64,000 nt of DNA from Saposhnikovia divaricata (Eukaryota > Streptophyta > Magnoliopsida > Apiales > Apiaceae). The DNA lies in NCBI GenBank assembly GCA_036435485.1, contig CM071597.1:172776147-172840146 (forward strand). Reading direction: 5' to 3'. Made by a program: the position numbers and the translations under genes. The notes under the pieces were generated by a model. That model ran no database searches, was not told where the DNA came from, and was given only the letters and a program-made list of their open reading frames with translations. Shown in pieces: positions 46,850 to 56,805 of the stretch. The number at the start of each line of letters is the position of its first letter. Position 1 is the first letter of the stretch.

Positions 46850-48707
46850 ATGACGAGTATACATAAATCAACTGGTATCAAGATTCCAGTATTTGATAAA
46901 GAGAACTACAATTTTTGGAAAAGTAAGATCTTGTTATTTATCAAAGTTGCTCATCCAGTGTACTTGAGAATACTTGAGAATGGCCCCCTTTATTCCTCAA
47001 CAAGAAGTAGCAGCCTCTACTGTTGGAGATATTGTTATTGCAGCATACTTGGTTGTAAAGAGACCCTCAGAATACACGAAATCTGAGAAAGAAAAGGTAG
47101 CTCTAGACGACTACCTACAACTTATCTTGCTTGACTCTCTATCTGGACAAGGCCATGTGTGGAAATGTTATGGGATGTCTATCTGCCAAGGAGATGTGGA
47201 GCAAGATAGAGCTAATTTGCGAAGGAAGTGAAGAGGTCAGATAAAATCAAAGACAGATTCTTGTGTCACAATATGAAGCCTTTATGGCTAAGCCTGGTGA
47301 AAAGCTCACTCACATGTTTGAAAGATCAGTATACTAATAGCTGAGCTACAAATTCATGGAAAGTTCTATGATATAAAAGAGGTTAATGTCAAGTTCTTGC
47401 TTACTCTTCCTAAACATCTTGAGCACAAATTAACTGCCATCAGATAAGGGAGAAACTTGAATGAGGTCTATCTTGAAACTCTCTATGGTGTGCTCAAATC
47501 ATATGAACTTGAACTCTTTCAAAAGAGAGCTATTCAAACTAAAGCCAAAGGAGAGATGGCAAACATATTTGGTGCCCTTGTAGCCCATGAACCACATGTG
47601 TCTCTGCCAAGTGAATCTTCTCAAAGTCCACAACCAACACAAGTTCCATCTCTGAAAATTGAAGAGGTGTTGGATGATGAGTGGAAAGTGGTTCTACAGC
47701 TCAAAGATGTTGAAAATGAAGACTTCTATTCATTAGAAGAGATTGAAAGCATGGATAATCCAACCATGGCATATATGGCTAAATGATTCAAGAACATCAA
47801 ATTCAGAAGAGACAAGTCATATAAGCCACAAGGTCAGACATCTAAGTTCAACAAGGGAAACTCTTCAAAGGCTGCTGGTGGTGCCACAAATGGAGGATAC
47901 AAGACAGGGATGGTGGATAGGTCAAAGTTCATATGTTACAACTGCAATGAGCTAGGTCATTTTGTCATAGAGTGCAGAAGGCCGAAGCAGAATCAAAGAA
48001 TGGAGAAAGGGTCTGGAAGTCAGTTTAAAGGAAATCAAGGAAGAGCCTATGTGGCTGAAGGAAAATGCTGGGATGATTTTGATGATGAGGAAGAAGAAGA
48101 ATTTGTGAACCTAGCTCTCATGGCTAGATCTGATGATGAAGTATCAAGCTCCTCAAATCAGGTACCATCTCTCATTTTACTTGATATGTCTAAAACTGAG
48201 TATATACAAACTATTGAGGAATTGAGTGCTGAGATGTTTAATATCCATGTTAGTTTATCTGCTACAAATGAAGAAATTACTAAGTTAACTAAACATAATG
48301 AAACACTCAAATCCGAAAATGAAATGCTTTTGCTTAAGACAAGTCCATTAGATTCTCCAGCTCAAGAAAATGAAAGATTGAAGAATGATATTGTCTGTGC
48401 ATAGAAGAATTTCTAAGAAAAGAAATTGCTGAAAATGAATTCAAACATAAGGTTTTTAGAAACTCTTTTAAACTAGTTCATGAATATCATGAGAAGCACA
48501 CTGAGAATCAAAAAGTTGGAGTAGGTTTTTACTATGATAGGAGGCCCGGAAAGGCATCTATGGTTAATGATTGTTCAGGTGGTGGTGCTGTCAAACCTCA
48601 CATTCTCAAGAAAGTCTGTAAACCTATTTTTAAAACTGTTCAAGCTGATTTTGATGAGAACTCTTTACTCATCAAACAAGAACTTCTTGATGAAGATGAA
48701 TGTATTG
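46850..48707 (+). pseudogene. gag: Sire-B gag, decayed and truncated
   Basis: ATG at 46850 begins a UBN2-like N-terminus (G-I-K-I-P-V-F-D). A frameshift near 46975 moves it to another frame, and further stops follow (47229, 47445-47447, TGA 47784, TAG 48402). Recognisable pieces are the Y-G-V-L-K-S-Y-E-L-E block (47484-47515), a CCHC knuckle C-Y-N-C at 47936, the acidic D-D-E-E-E-E-E stretch near 48080 and a coiled-coil region near 48200-48350. It is broken off by the LTR at 48708. Confidence 0.8.
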
Positions 48708-49392
48708 TGTAACACTCCCAGATCTAGGGTCAGGGATCCGGTCGTTACGGCTCAATTTCCATCCACAAAACCAACATAAACTAAATTACAACCTTGTGAC
48801 CCAAACAACAACATAACACACCAGTTATAGTCCCAGAGATGAAATCAGAGTAACTACCAAATAATATAAATCACTAGCTTGAGTTCTTACAACCCAAAGA
48901 ATTACAATACAACTAAACATGTTTCTTGCCATCCATTTATATATGTCATATGAAAAAGTACAATTGATACTTAAAAGCTAACAACTAGCCTACCAATAGT
49001 TTCTTCTTCAACAATGGTAGTAACATCAGCGGGTAACTCTCTGACGGCTCCCACGCTCTTGCGCCAAGTGCGCCTTAGACGGGTCATCTGCTCTAGCTGT
49101 TGTTGTGATATAATAAATAAAGCAAGGGTGAGCAATAGCCCACCAACAATAATGTATACAGAACAATAATATATATAACAGTTCAAAAGTATTTTCGAAA
49201 CCATACGCCATGCATTAACGAACATAGTGCCAATATAATATAAACGATGAAGTTACAAGGTAACTCAAAACATATATTCTGTAGAAATATCTGCTGTGCA
49301 AGGTAAAAGCAAGACATTATCATATGTCATAAAAGAAGGGAATTGCAAAAAAATATTGCAATCCCAGTTTTGAACATTTTTTAAACTCCTGC

Positions 49393-49480
49393 CAACCTGA
49401 AAGAAGTCTCTTCGATACGTGTTGCGGGGGATGCCCGTCAACCTGAAAGAAGTCTCTTTGATACGTATTGCAGGAAATTC
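49393..49480 (-). repeat. 46-bp tandem duplication in the Tekay-2 LTR
   Basis: Two copies of CAACCTGAAAGAAGTCTC with following bases start at 49393 and 49439. It occupies about the same LTR region as the three-unit repeat of Tekay-1 but has a different sequence. Confidence 0.8.
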
Positions 49481-50258
49481 CCAATTTGGGAGATGAACTA
49501 ATACTGGAGTTATCACGCGCTAACTATCCCACTCCCCGATGATCAGTCGGAGATGGTACAGCCAATATAGTTTACTACCGGTAGAAGGAAGAACTGATGG
49601 ATTTACTTGTCTACCGCCCTTTTTAGTAACTCCCTGGCCAACAGTTGGGCCTTGTGATGGATCGCGTAACTCGGCCTCTTACACACGACTCCTAGTTCGA
49701 ATAAATCCATGACTCTGAAACGTAAAGTTTGTCCTCCTTTCCCCAAGTGTAATACTCGTTGATAAGACACCAAAAAGTAGTCGTATCTAATTGGAAAGGA
49801 AAATTCACCAATATTTCCCAAGCTGATGCTTGTTAATGGATATAAACTTGTTCCATCAATCTTACCCCTCGAGTATTAAGGAGGTAACCAAAAAGACTCA
49901 TATCGATGTATGAAAAGAATCAAGACGTGAGTGAAAAGGTAGTTTAACAAGTATATGACCGGGCAGTCAAATAAATAACATCTCTCAAGCAAGGTTCCCT
50001 TATATTTTAGAAGATAGATTCGAATGAAGAATAGAGTTTTGAGAACCTTCCTTGATAAAAATAATAATAATACGACTCAGAGATAATTTACATAGTATTT
50101 GAATATCAAGGAAATTTTTGAATAAAATATCTCATTTTAGAACTAGTTGAAAGAATTAAATAAATATTCAAAGAATATTTATTAAACCATAAATATTTCA
50201 AGAATATTCTTAATATAAATATTGCTCATGATTAACCCTCGAATAAGTATATATAAAA

Positions 50259-50766
50259 TGTTAGGCCAAATACACAAATAATAATCAACTTTGTATGAGA
50301 AATTAACAAGTAAAAGCGTTTATGCACTTAAAAACTTCTTGTATTTCAAACCCTCTTCGTGATGTAAAATATCACAAAGAGCTGCTAGGTTACAATAATG
50401 ATAATTCGTTATCGATACCCTTCTAGGGTTAACCTATCTGTATTTATATAACATACAGCTACGATACAATCCCTAATTGATATTCCTAATAATCAGCTAT
50501 ACAATGATATCAATTACAGATTGTCACACGTCTCCTATGTCAACTCGATCTCTTTGATAGCTATCCAATCTTCAAAGATATCGCTTCCATAATTAATCTT
50601 TGATCACTGTTGAACAGTAGACGCACTTCCTTCAGACAGAGTTTAACAAACTCTGTTGAGCTTCCAACTGTCAGAGTTTACGCAAACTCTGACTGCTTCC
50701 AGCTAAACTCTGATAACTCCCTGTAACACTTAAACACTGATTAAAACACATCAATTATATTTAACA
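50259..50766 (-). repeat. 3' LTR of Sire-C
   Basis: TGTTAGGCC to TTTAACA in plus-strand reading. It is next to the polypurine tract, which makes it the 3' copy. It contains five CAGAGTTT/AAACTCTG motifs (50637-50712) forming two inverted pairs. Confidence 0.95.
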
Positions 50767-50781
50767 ATCTCCCCCAACTTG
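50767..50781 (-). other. Polypurine tract of Sire-C
   Basis: On the minus strand AAGTTGGGGGAGAT precedes the LTR. Confidence 0.9.
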
Positions 50782-50911
50782 TTCATTAGCAAAAATGTAC
50801 AAGTTAATGACAGTAATTGATGATGTCAAAACAAATAGATAAATACAGTGTTTATACAGATTCAGAGTTTAAGCTTAAAAACTATAGAGAATAAGAAAAT
50901 TCTTACAGAAC

Positions 50912-53900
50912 TTAATCTCTAATCATTTCAAGATCTGGCATGGTTCTGAGATAATCAATCAGCAATCTTCTTTCTGCATTTTCAAGTTCAATCTTCATTG
51001 CTTCTTTGATTTCTCTGAGTTGAGGATCACTTTCATCTGTTTGGTAAATAGCAGCCCTAAGATCATAAATCTTGTTTCTTCTCATTTCATTACCCAGTCT
51101 GATAAATCTGTCTTTTTCTGCCTGAGTATTGAAGTCAAGTACTGTGATTCCCAAATCAGTTTTTAACTTTGCAGTACCTTTCTTCATTTCAATGAGATTG
51201 CCTTGGTAATCCCTGTACTTAGGAATGTATCTGCTGTTGTATTTCTGTCCTCTAATAGCCAGATTCTGAGTCATCTTCTGTCTGAGTACATTAGCAACAG
51301 ATTGAGTCCTTCGACTATTCACCTTGAGAAGATATAGAACATACTCTAGTTCTTCCCAATATTTCAAGCCAATATCATCCTCACCAACTTTGAATACTGT
51401 CCCATCAGCCATGAAGTAAAGAAGAAAATCTTTGTCTAAACTCTTCTGATGAACCAACTGCACTGATTCCAGTCTATCCAGACTCTCTTGAGGAACACCA
51501 CGACCTGGAACAGCCAGTGAAGAAGGATCTCTAGGACCAGTATATTGCCTTCTGTCTCTATGTGAACCTAGTCCAGCCTTATTATTTCCAATCTTACCAG
51601 ATAAAGCTTTTCCATCAGAAATATTCACTGAGACTCCAGATAACACATTTGGATCAGAAATTGTTCCTTTGCCAAAAACAGATTTCAACTGTGAAGAGTG
51701 TAAAGGTGTGATCATCGCTTGAGATGCAACAGAAGTTATAACTTTCTTATGTAAGCTTTCACCTTCAATGCCTTTTAGCTTGAGTTTAGCCTCTGCTGCA
51801 ATTGCTTCCTTTGAGAACCGAGAACTTTGACTAACATCAGTCCTTTCTCTGATCACAACACCTTTAACAACCGGTCTAGGAGCTTTTCCTCTTTGTACCT
51901 TATCAGACTTTAAAGCTTTAAGATGTTCTTCTTGTAAACTCTTTTCCTCAGCTTCAATGTCCTCAATCGTTACTCCTTCCTCATTCTCTTCAATAAATAG
52001 CTTAGCAGCCAATTCTTCATCAGTTTGTAGATTTGAAGGTAACAGTAAACTCTTGGTCCTTGAAGTTCCTTGAGTATCAGTACTTCTCCCAACAGACTGT
52101 GATTTGGATGACTTACTAGTTCTCAGAATTTGAACCTCCTCAGCCTTTTTCTTTCCTTTGTCTTTGTTACTTGCCCCTCCATCTCCAGCACTATCCCTTC
52201 TGACAACTCTCTCCCCCTTTTTGACATCATCAGGCATAAGAATAGAAGTAATTAACTCCAGGGAGGTAGCAATAGAATCAATTTTAGCAGATAAATCAGA
52301 CTGGTTTTCTTCAACTTTACACAGTCTGGCAAAGATATTGTCTTGAGCTTTAGAGAATTTTGTAGTCACTAGTTTTGAATGTGTTTCCATCTTCATCTCT
52401 CTAGCTACAACCTCATTTCGCAAAGAAGTGATTGCCAAATTAGTATCATCAAATCGTCTATCCAGAGTTTTAACTTGAACTATAGTTGCTTTCAAGCAAG
52501 AAAGAATCTCTGGATTAGAGATAGTATCAACACTCTGCTTAACAAACTTAGCTGCTCTTCCTGTTGGAAAAATACAATCTTCTTTGTACCATTCAGCAGC
52601 ATTCTTGGCAAATTGTACTCTTTCAACTTCATGAGAAGTACAAGGTTGAGGAAAAGGTGTATTTTTATCATCAGTTTGTACTGGTGCACTCAGAGAAGCA
52701 TCAGAGTTTGCACTACTATCACCTTCAGCTTCAACACTTGTAGCGTTAACTGGTTCATCTTCAGCCATAGGTTTAGCAATATCTTCTGTAGGCTTTTCAG
52801 AATTGTCTTCATGTTGCTCAGGCTCAGCAACAGGCATTGACTGAGAAATTACTTTGGTTGCCTGATCAATTTCTTCACCTTCTTCAACAGTGTGGTGAGC
52901 ATCAGATATTACCTCAGTATGAGATGCCACAGCTTCAGAAGGAACAGAAGTAGGTTGATCAGCTACACCAATATTAGAGATAGGATCAGAGAGTGGCATA
53001 AATGAATCAGGAACATCATTTATTTGAGAAACACCATCTCTTGCATCCTCTTCTGCAGGCATTCTATCCTCTGCAGGTATTACATCCTCTGCAGGTATTA
53101 CATCTTTCTCAACATCAACAGGAGGTGTTTGCTGTGAAACAACCTCTGGAGCTTCAATATCTTCATCCACAGAATCAGAGAATAACACTTTTCTTCGTTT
53201 TGCTAGAGGTACATTATCTGAATCCTCTTCGCTAGTTGGTGGAGTTCGTTCTACCACTGAGAGTGACTTAGATATGTTTGCCCGAGCTTTCATTCTTTTC
53301 CCCCTTCTAGTGTAAACAGCTTCAGGAGATTTCCGTTTTGATTTGCTTTGTGTCTCTTCTTCCTGCTTTAGACTTGCACGTCGTTTAGTAACTGCCTTCT
53401 TAGCTCTTTGCATTTTAGATTGTGATGCTGGTGGAGATTGTGACGAATCAGAGTTTGTGTTTGAAGTGGGTGAAGGTTGCTTTGCAGGTGATTCAGTGTT
53501 TGATTCTGGTTGAGGTTCAGGTTGTTGTGGTTCTTGTTCAGGTTCATCTTGTTGTGATGCATCGTGTTGTGGTTCCTGTTGGTCTTGTTGTGGTTCTTGT
53601 GGTTGATTTAGAAAATTTCGTAGAACAAGAGGCATGACAAACACAGGAAGATTTTCTTTACCAACATCCTTGTTAGTCATATCAGAGAATATGCGCTTAT
53701 TGACTCTAAACGGATCAATTTCATCAGTTTCATCAATTTCAAGACCAGGTACACATGCATTGAACAACATTTGACAGAAACGAGCATAATAGACAGTGGT
53801 AGACTCTGACAATTTATCACCTAAGCTCATCAAAACATGTCGACCAAAATCAAAATTAGAACCATAGAGCAGAGAATACCCGATTTGAAGACTGTCTATT

Positions 53901-54409
53901 GGAATGGCATCCCAGTTTGTGACTTTCTTCTGGAACGTCCTCGTTATGCAATCAAAGAAGAAATTCCATTCTTTTCTGAGATTTGGTCTTTTTATACTGC
54001 CGAGCTTGTCAAGAGATTCCATGTAACCTATCTCTTGTAGCATCTCTCTCAGATAAGTTTCATTAGCGAGAGTATAAGAAGTATGTGTCTCAAACCCCAT
54101 TGTATCTCGTACAATCTGTGGAGTAATCACATGGTCTTGGTCTTCATAAGTGAAGATAATGGTAGGAGTTCCACTTTCTCCTCCATCCACATAAACTGAG
54201 TTCTGCCAGAATGAAGCAATTTGAGACGCAGAAAGAGTAGCAGGTCCAGTCAGAGCTTGTCCAATCTCTGAATCCCTCAAAAAGTTCTGCATGAGATGAA
54301 ACGATTCTGGAACGCGTTCATGATAGAGTGGAGCTTCATAGTTATTAGGAACAAACCGTAAGCCAAGAGCAGTGAATGCTTTAGATGCCATTGACTTAAG
54401 AATTTCCAA
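50912..54409 (-). CDS. Sire-C third ORF (env-position protein), intact
   Basis: 1165 codons from ATG at 54409; a second ATG six codons in (54391) is also possible. Residues 1-270 form an ordered-looking domain with W-N-F-F-F near 148, related to the Sire-A ORF3. Residues about 270-620 are low-complexity: Gln/Pro/Glu repeats, several basic clusters like nuclear localisation signals (K-R-K-S-P, K-R-R-K-V) and three 7-residue units of the type V-I-P-A-E-D. The C-terminal 500 residues are charged with coiled-coil character (about 640-720, 790-840 and 1060-1150). No signal peptide or 20-residue hydrophobic segment is visible, so a classical envelope role is doubtful. It is placed after pol behind a long spacer and is likely made from a separate RNA. 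Confidence 0.85.
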   Translation of the reverse strand: MEILKSMASKAFTALGLRFVPNNYEAPLYHERVPESFHLMQNFLRDSEIGQALTGPATLSASQIASFWQNSVYVDGGESGTPTIIFTYEDQDHVITPQIVRDTMGFETHTSYTLANETYLREMLQEIGYMESLDKLGSIKRPNLRKEWNFFFDCITRTFQKKVTNWDAIPIDSLQIGYSLLYGSNFDFGRHVLMSLGDKLSESTTVYYARFCQMLFNACVPGLEIDETDEIDPFRVNKRIFSDMTNKDVGKENLPVFVMPLVLRNFLNQPQEPQQDQQEPQHDASQQDEPEQEPQQPEPQPESNTESPAKQPSPTSNTNSDSSQSPPASQSKMQRAKKAVTKRRASLKQEEETQSKSKRKSPEAVYTRRGKRMKARANISKSLSVVERTPPTSEEDSDNVPLAKRRKVLFSDSVDEDIEAPEVVSQQTPPVDVEKDVIPAEDVIPAEDRMPAEEDARDGVSQINDVPDSFMPLSDPISNIGVADQPTSVPSEAVASHTEVISDAHHTVEEGEEIDQATKVISQSMPVAEPEQHEDNSEKPTEDIAKPMAEDEPVNATSVEAEGDSSANSDASLSAPVQTDDKNTPFPQPCTSHEVERVQFAKNAAEWYKEDCIFPTGRAAKFVKQSVDTISNPEILSCLKATIVQVKTLDRRFDDTNLAITSLRNEVVAREMKMETHSKLVTTKFSKAQDNIFARLCKVEENQSDLSAKIDSIATSLELITSILMPDDVKKGERVVRRDSAGDGGASNKDKGKKKAEEVQILRTSKSSKSQSVGRSTDTQGTSRTKSLLLPSNLQTDEELAAKLFIEENEEGVTIEDIEAEEKSLQEEHLKALKSDKVQRGKAPRPVVKGVVIRERTDVSQSSRFSKEAIAAEAKLKLKGIEGESLHKKVITSVASQAMITPLHSSQLKSVFGKGTISDPNVLSGVSVNISDGKALSGKIGNNKAGLGSHRDRRQYTGPRDPSSLAVPGRGVPQESLDRLESVQLVHQKSLDKDFLLYFMADGTVFKVGEDDIGLKYWEELEYVLYLLKVNSRRTQSVANVLRQKMTQNLAIRGQKYNSRYIPKYRDYQGNLIEMKKGTAKLKTDLGITVLDFNTQAEKDRFIRLGNEMRRNKIYDLRAAIYQTDESDPQLREIKEAMKIELENAERRLLIDYLRTMPDLEMIRD
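53050..53103 (-). repeat. 21-bp coding repeat in Sire-C ORF3
   Basis: Near-identical in-frame units around CCTCTGCAGG encode about three copies of a 7-residue P-A-E-D type motif. Confidence 0.8.
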
Positions 54410-54823
54410 GAATTTCCAAAAGATGTGTATGTAGAAAAGGTGTTTGCGTGAGTGCCCAAGAGAAAACTAAGAAAACTGTGAGAGTAGGAGTAAAGCAAAC
54501 TCGTTTGGACACAAAAGTGATTAAATTAAAGAAAAACTCAATCTCTTATGTAACAGACACTCAATCAATTCCTTGATTAATGTGTAGTGGGACACGATAA
54601 TAGGTAAGTGGGACACATTAAAGGCGAGTGGGTCATGTGCGCCTATTTTTTTAAAAAAGAGTATATTAGAATTAAAGCATTAAAATATTTGATTTTAACA
54701 AAAATCAAATAATACTCTTTTAAAAATATCTAGACCCAAGTAAAATCAGAATTTGAAACGTTTACCTGTTGCCTTTAAAAACCAGAATACAAAGCGATTA
54801 AGGACTTCGTTCTTACCCATCTC
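54410..54823. other. Spacer between divergent Sire-C ORF3 and antisense ORF
   Basis: The two starts face away from each other across about 520 bp (54409 minus, 54928 plus). The interval is AT-rich with T/A runs near 54642-54660. It could hold a two-way promoter; no element is proven. Confidence 0.4.
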
Positions 54824-54830
54824 TATTTAA
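54824..54830 (+). promoter_or_regulatory. TATA-like box upstream of the antisense ORF
   Basis: TATTTAA, 104 bp before the ATG at 54928. It would give a leader of about 70 bp with no upstream ATG. Confidence 0.4.
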
Positions 54831-54927
54831 GGCCTAGAGACTTGCTCAGATTATTCATTAAACCTTTAACCTTTCAGTATCCCCTGTAAAATCACAAACC
54901 TTTCAAACCAAATACTCTTGAAAAACA

Positions 54928-55185
54928 ATGGCCATCCTTACCATCAAAGAGAAAAACCTTCATCTTGTCGAGAATAGGGACATCTTCAGCTATACGCGTG
55001 AAGAGTTTGAAGCGTTTGAGTGGGAAAGGCAGCTTGAGACGCTGTGGCTGCAAATGGATGCTGGTCTGGAAGAGCTCGAGAGAGAGAAACCTGCAAGGGT
55101 GATCGACATCGATGCTGCCCTCCAAGCAACATTGACATGGCTCTCCTCGAAGGCATCCTCATCCACCACCACCAACCATTGTTAA
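54928..55185 (+). CDS. Small antisense ORF carried by Sire-C
   Basis: 85 codons on the strand opposite to the element's genes. The start context AACAATGGC is good for plants. The segment is richer in GC than the spacer around it. The protein is acidic, soluble and mostly helical in character: charged residues alternate with aromatics (E-E-F-E-A-F-E-W near 26-33), then L-E-E-L-E-R-E near 47-53, ending in a Ser/Thr-rich tail. A near-canonical poly(A) signal (AATGAA) lies at about 55375. No family was recognised, and Sire-A lacks a counterpart in its shorter spacer. It may be a captured host fragment or an element-encoded antisense gene; a chance ORF remains possible. Confidence 0.5.
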   Translation: MAILTIKEKNLHLVENRDIFSYTREEFEAFEWERQLETLWLQMDAGLEELEREKPARVIDIDAALQATLTWLSSKASSSTTTNHC

Positions 55186-56805
55186 TGAATATGTCAGCAA
55201 AAATAACCTTATCCCTTCAACTTCCACCCAAATAAAGTGGCAAAGATGGGATCTGGGAATTTTTGCTAACAATGGAGTGGTGTGGACGGACCTTTTACTT
55301 TCCTGTTGAATAGATTAGCAGATAGAGAGAACAAAAAAGATGTAATATATGCTTGTAATCTCTTTCTTATTATCAATGAAAATTTTGTTTTTCTAATCAT
55401 ATTCATTGTGTTCTGCAACTGTTATTTGTGTTATATGAACTGTTCTTCAAGAAAATGCATCAAGAAGTGAATATGACAACTAATTAAAGTAATCATATTA
55501 AGAACACATTCATCAACTATCCACTAATTAACAGTTGTCAAAAACCCTACTTACTCCAAGATTTTCAAATTGTCCAAGTGAAAATTTACCTTAGAGTACA
55601 AATCACGAATCAACAACGTTTGTCAATTCTCCAACTTTATCATCGAAACCCTTTCATAAATTGCACAGTTGTGAATATTTGTGTGTGTGAAGCAGAGTTT
55701 ACTAAGTCAATTTTTAGAGCATCTAATTTTTCATAAAATCCATAAAGTAAATCAATAAACACTGGATGCACAAACTGTCATAGTAAACACTGACTATATG
55801 ATGAAAGCTAAACTCTGAAGTAATCGAACTTTATACAGTAATTTTTATTTTATACCCCCTTTATATACACATTTTTTTCATTCCTTTTTTTTTATTTCAT
55901 TTTTTTTATTTTTCATTCCAGTAATCAGAGGTTGGAACCAGTCACCAAAAATTCAAAAATTTTAGCCCTTATCATTTTGATAAGTTCCTGGGTCATCCTA
56001 GTATTTAACTAGTCACCAAAAATTAGAGAATTTTAGCACATATTATATACCAATAGGTTCCTGGGTCATCCTAGTATCCAACATAATCTCAAAGGAGTAT
56101 AATAACCTATATACATTTTCTTTGGGGTATTGCAGTAAACATTTTATTTTATCAGAGTATAACTAACAGAGTTTAGAGTTCATCAACATCAGTAGTTCTT
56201 CATGAAAGGTAATGCATACAGTATTTATAGACTCAGAGTTTAGGACAAAATAAACTAAGAGATGCTATAAATATGATCCTGTATCATGCTGTGTTAACTT
56301 TCTGCACAATCTAAGATTAGATCTCAATAACTCAGAAAGATTCATGATTAATTGCTGAGAATCATGCTTCATACATATTTCTTCATTGGTGTTTTCATTC
56401 AGACAAAAATCAACTCAAAGTTCACAGAGTTTATCAAACTTATTAACAGTGTATGATATACAAACATGCTGACAGAGTTTAGAGACTGCATAACACAACC
56501 ATCGACGGATAAGTCTGTACAACCATCAACGAATAAGACTGTACAACCATCAACGGATAAGACTGTACAACCATCAACGGATAAGACCATATAATATCAA
56601 CGGATAAGACCATATAATATCAACGGATACAGTTCAGTTAGTCATCAACTGATGCAACCTACAATCAACGGATGACAAGTTGTCTGACAGAGTTTAACAG
56701 AGTATGCATAACAGAGTTTAATCAACAGAGTACACTTAGCATTTAACCAATCAGGAAATATGATTAATACATCACATAAGTAAAGTTTGAATCTAACCAA
56801 CATTT
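55186..56805 (-). other. Sire-C non-coding spacer downstream of pol
   Basis: It holds scattered CAGAGTTT/AAACTCTG motifs (at least eight between 55690 and 56720), an imperfect 80-bp direct repeat around AGTCACCAAAAATT (near 55940 and 56011) and the 56497-56690 minisatellite. No convincing gene. Confidence 0.6.
56497..56690 (-). repeat. Minisatellite in the Sire-C spacer
   Basis: About eight imperfect units around CATCAACGGATAAGACTGTA. The first units have a 24-bp period and later ones about 20 bp (ATATCAACGGATAAGACCAT). It gives a spurious repetitive minus-strand ORF. Confidence 0.9.

Larger units (their letters stand above)
45768..48707 (+). mobile_element. Second Sirevirus (Sire-B), 5' part, cut by Tekay-2
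   Basis: A 5' LTR, a primer site and a decayed gag are followed abruptly by the Tekay-2 LTR at 48708. The rest of the element should lie beyond the right edge. It is distinct in sequence from Sire-A and Sire-C. Confidence 0.8.

Noticed and set aside
54892..55175. Minus-strand ORFs opposite the small antisense ORF of Sire-C
   Set aside because: They lack the TATA/leader/start arrangement seen on the plus strand and have less protein-like composition.
56399..56590. Minus-strand ORF with D-G-C-T repeats
   Set aside because: Created by the 24-bp minisatellite in the Sire-C spacer.
56497..56690. CRISPR-like array
   Set aside because: Units are contiguous variants without unique spacers in plant nuclear DNA; it is a minisatellite.
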